From the NCBI GenBank assembly GCA_020347085.1, contig CP070769.1:1527032-1533696 (forward strand): 6,665 nucleotides of DNA. The letters are read 5' to 3'. This stretch comes from Desulfobacterales bacterium (lineage in GTDB: Bacteria; Desulfobacterota; Desulfobacteria; Desulfobacterales; C00003060). This document shows, piece by piece, positions 5,604 to 6,665 of this stretch. Position numbers and translations under genes: made by a program. A model generated the notes under the pieces. The model saw nothing but the letters and a program-made list of their open reading frames with translations, searched no databases and was not told where the DNA came from. Position 1 is the first letter of the stretch; every line of letters begins with the position of its first letter.

Positions 5604-6209
5604 TCAGATACTTTCTCTCCTTTCCATGGCACGCCTTAGCGTGACTTCATCCAGGTATTTCAGGTCACCCCCTACGGGGACGCCTGTGGCTATTCGGGTT
5701 ACCAGCACGGGATATCCCTTCAGGACCTGGGCCAAATAGGATGCTGTGGCTTCTCCTTCCACATTGGTGTTGGTGGCGAGAGCCACTTCTTTAATGTCAT
5801 CCTGCGTAATACGCCCAACGAGTTCCTTGATCCTCAAGTCATCCGGTCCGATGCCATTCATTGGTGAGAGGGCTCCGTGCAGTACATGATACACCCCTTT
5901 AAAGGCACCTGACTTCTCCAGGGCGACTAAATCGCTGGGCTGTTCAACCACGCACACGATGGTATGGTCCCGATTCTTGTTCAGACAGATCCTGCAGGGG
6001 TCTGTCTCACAAAGGCCAAAACATTTTGAGCAAAACCTTATCTTCTCTTTGACCTCAAGAATGTTCCGAGATAACGTTTTGGCATCTTCATCTGATGAGC
6101 GAAGGATGTGCAGGGCCAGACGTGCTGCGGTCTTCTCGCCGACACCGGGAAGCTTTGATAGATGCTTGATCAGGCTAACGAGGGATCGGGGATAGAACTC
6201 CATTGTCAT
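5604..6209 (-). CDS. recR: Recombination mediator RecR
   Basis: RecR works with RecO (and RecF) to load RecA on single-stranded DNA at gaps and stalled forks. The 201-residue protein is full length. Its helix-hairpin-helix segment is LSKLPGVGEKTAARLALHIL (17-36). A four-cysteine zinc motif follows, C60-x2-C63-x8-C72-x2-C75. The Toprim domain begins at IVCVVEQPSDLVALE (84-98) and continues through YHVLHGALSPMNGIGPDDL. The C-terminal part contains TRIATGVPVGGDLKYLDEVTL. The ATG at 6209 overlaps the ybaB stop by four bases (ATGA), indicating translational coupling; a second ATG at 6203 is possible. The recR stop is followed one base later by the ykgJ-like GTG, so the three genes are tightly packed. 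Confidence 0.97.
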   Translation of the reverse strand: MTMEFYPRSLVSLIKHLSKLPGVGEKTAARLALHILRSSDEDAKTLSRNILEVKEKIRFCSKCFGLCETDPCRICLNKNRDHTIVCVVEQPSDLVALEKSGAFKGVYHVLHGALSPMNGIGPDDLRIKELVGRITQDDIKEVALATNTNVEGEATASYLAQVLKGYPVLVTRIATGVPVGGDLKYLDEVTLRRAMERRESI

Positions 6210-6520
6210 GTTATACCCGGGATCTTGAACCCGCCGGTGAGTTTTGTCATTTCTTCGGAGACCATCTCTTGTGCCTTTTTCAGCACATCATTGACAGCAG
6301 CCACGATCAAATCCTCCAGCATCTGTACATCATTTGGATCAACCACTTCGGGGTCTATCTTGATGGACAACAACTCCTGTTTGCCGCTGGCAACAGCCCT
6401 GATCATACCGCCGCCGACTGTCGTCTCCACTGTCCTCTCAGCCAACTCCTCCTGCAGTTTAAAGATCTTGGACTGCAGTTTTTGCGCCTGCTTCATCATG
6501 TTACCCATGCCTTTTGCCAT
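6206..6520 (-). CDS. ybaB: YbaB/EbfC-family nucleoid-associated protein
   Basis: This small cytoplasmic DNA-binding protein has 104 residues, the usual length. Family members form dimers that bind DNA. The start MAKGMGNMMKQAQKLQSKIFKLQEELAERTVE gives the long N-terminal helix. Then come the glycine-rich VGGGMIRAVASGKQELLSIKIDPEVVDPNDVQMLEDLIVAAVNDVLKKAQ core and the terminal TGGFKIPG, all family hallmarks. A strong GGAGGT lies 5 bases before the ATG. It overlaps recR by four bases. In many bacteria dnaX precedes ybaB; here no dnaX frame is seen in the 145 bases to the window edge, which hold a GC-rich hairpin instead. Confidence 0.96.
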   Translation of the reverse strand: MAKGMGNMMKQAQKLQSKIFKLQEELAERTVETTVGGGMIRAVASGKQELLSIKIDPEVVDPNDVQMLEDLIVAAVNDVLKKAQEMVSEEMTKLTGGFKIPGIT

Positions 6521-6525
6521 GTTCT

Positions 6526-6531
6526 ACCTCC
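6526..6531 (-). promoter_or_regulatory. Ribosome binding site of ybaB
   Basis: GGAGGT on the minus strand lies 5 bases before the ATG at 6520. It is the strongest Shine-Dalgarno in the window and initiates the ybaB-recR-ykgJ-like cluster. Confidence 0.75.
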
Positions 6532-6562
6532 GCATTTGTGAATCGTTCGTCTTGCCAGTTAA

Positions 6563-6590
6563 GTTATATGTAACCCGATATCTCTTATCG
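6563..6590. other. Small palindromes in the ybaB leader region
   Basis: GTTA-TATG-TAAC (6563-6574) and CGATA-TCTCT-TATCG (6576-6590) lie between the GC-rich hairpin and ybaB. They could be operators or leader structure. I could not identify a convincing promoter here; on the minus strand TATAAC is a possible -10 without a good -35. Confidence 0.25.
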
Positions 6591-6606
6591 TATCATTTAC
6601 GAAAAC

Positions 6607-6648
6607 ATGCCAGAATGCCCCGCCCCTTGGGGCGGGGATGAATGGCAT
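6607..6648. repeat. GC-rich long hairpin upstream of ybaB
   Basis: Perfect arms CCCCGCCCC (6618-6626) and GGGGCGGGG (6629-6637) sit inside an outer stem ATGCCA (6607-6612) and TGGCAT (6643-6648), with five unpaired bases on each side between the stems. On the minus strand a TTTT follows shortly after, so it could terminate an upstream gene such as dnaX. The asymmetric two-tier hairpin also resembles REP elements or the ends of IS200/IS605-type elements. These readings are inference; no transposase is in the window. Confidence 0.65.
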
Positions 6649-6665
6649 CCTTATTGATTCCTCTC

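Noticed and set aside
6162..6641. Plus-strand 159-codon frame opposite ybaB
   Set aside because: It is antisense to the well-supported ybaB and to its leader, and the translation looks like a Ser/Cys-rich shadow.

Overview
The window looks like bacterial chromosomal DNA of moderate GC from a Gram-negative anaerobe, most plausibly a Desulfobacterota (former Deltaproteobacteria) genome. This rests on gene content: ybaB-recR followed by a YkgJ-family cysteine-cluster gene, murI, a tandem-ACT protein, an outer-membrane beta-barrel with signal peptide, and intergenic DNA full of palindromic repeats. The taxonomic assignment is inference and no marker gene settles it.

Layout. Two plus-strand genes occupy the left end: a 5'-truncated YkgJ-family protein (1-642) and a short-chain dehydrogenase/reductase (681-1496) whose YxxxK lysine is replaced by asparagine. 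Positions 1505-1962 are almost entirely repeat DNA: a 131-bp nested palindrome abutting a 323-bp element with terminal inverted repeats. All remaining genes are on the minus strand. Read in their own direction they are ybaB (6520-6206), recR (6209-5604), ykgJ-like (5602-5204), a 246-bp inserted element (4861-5106), murI (4831-4046), an ACT-domain protein (3963-3478), an outer-membrane beta-barrel (3317-2565) closed by an intrinsic terminator, and a small unrecognised gene (2269-1958). The right edge holds a very GC-rich hairpin upstream of ybaB, where dnaX is often found in other bacteria.

How the genes relate. ybaB, recR and the ykgJ-like gene are overlapping or nearly abutting and are probably one translationally coupled transcript: a nucleoid-associated protein, a recombination mediator and a metal-binding cysteine protein. 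murI supplies D-glutamate for peptidoglycan and starts at TTG behind a strong Shine-Dalgarno. The inserted element, flanked by a 9-bp direct repeat, lies immediately upstream of murI and enlarges the gap to the recR cluster.

The most notable signal is non-coding. The elements at 1640-1962 and 4861-5106 have unrelated ends and different target-site signatures, yet share a diverged core of about 90 to 200 bp. Within it an outer stem enclosing several small hairpins is kept although the bases of the stem arms differ, which suggests selection on a folded RNA or single-stranded DNA. No defence system, CRISPR array, tRNA or rRNA was seen.
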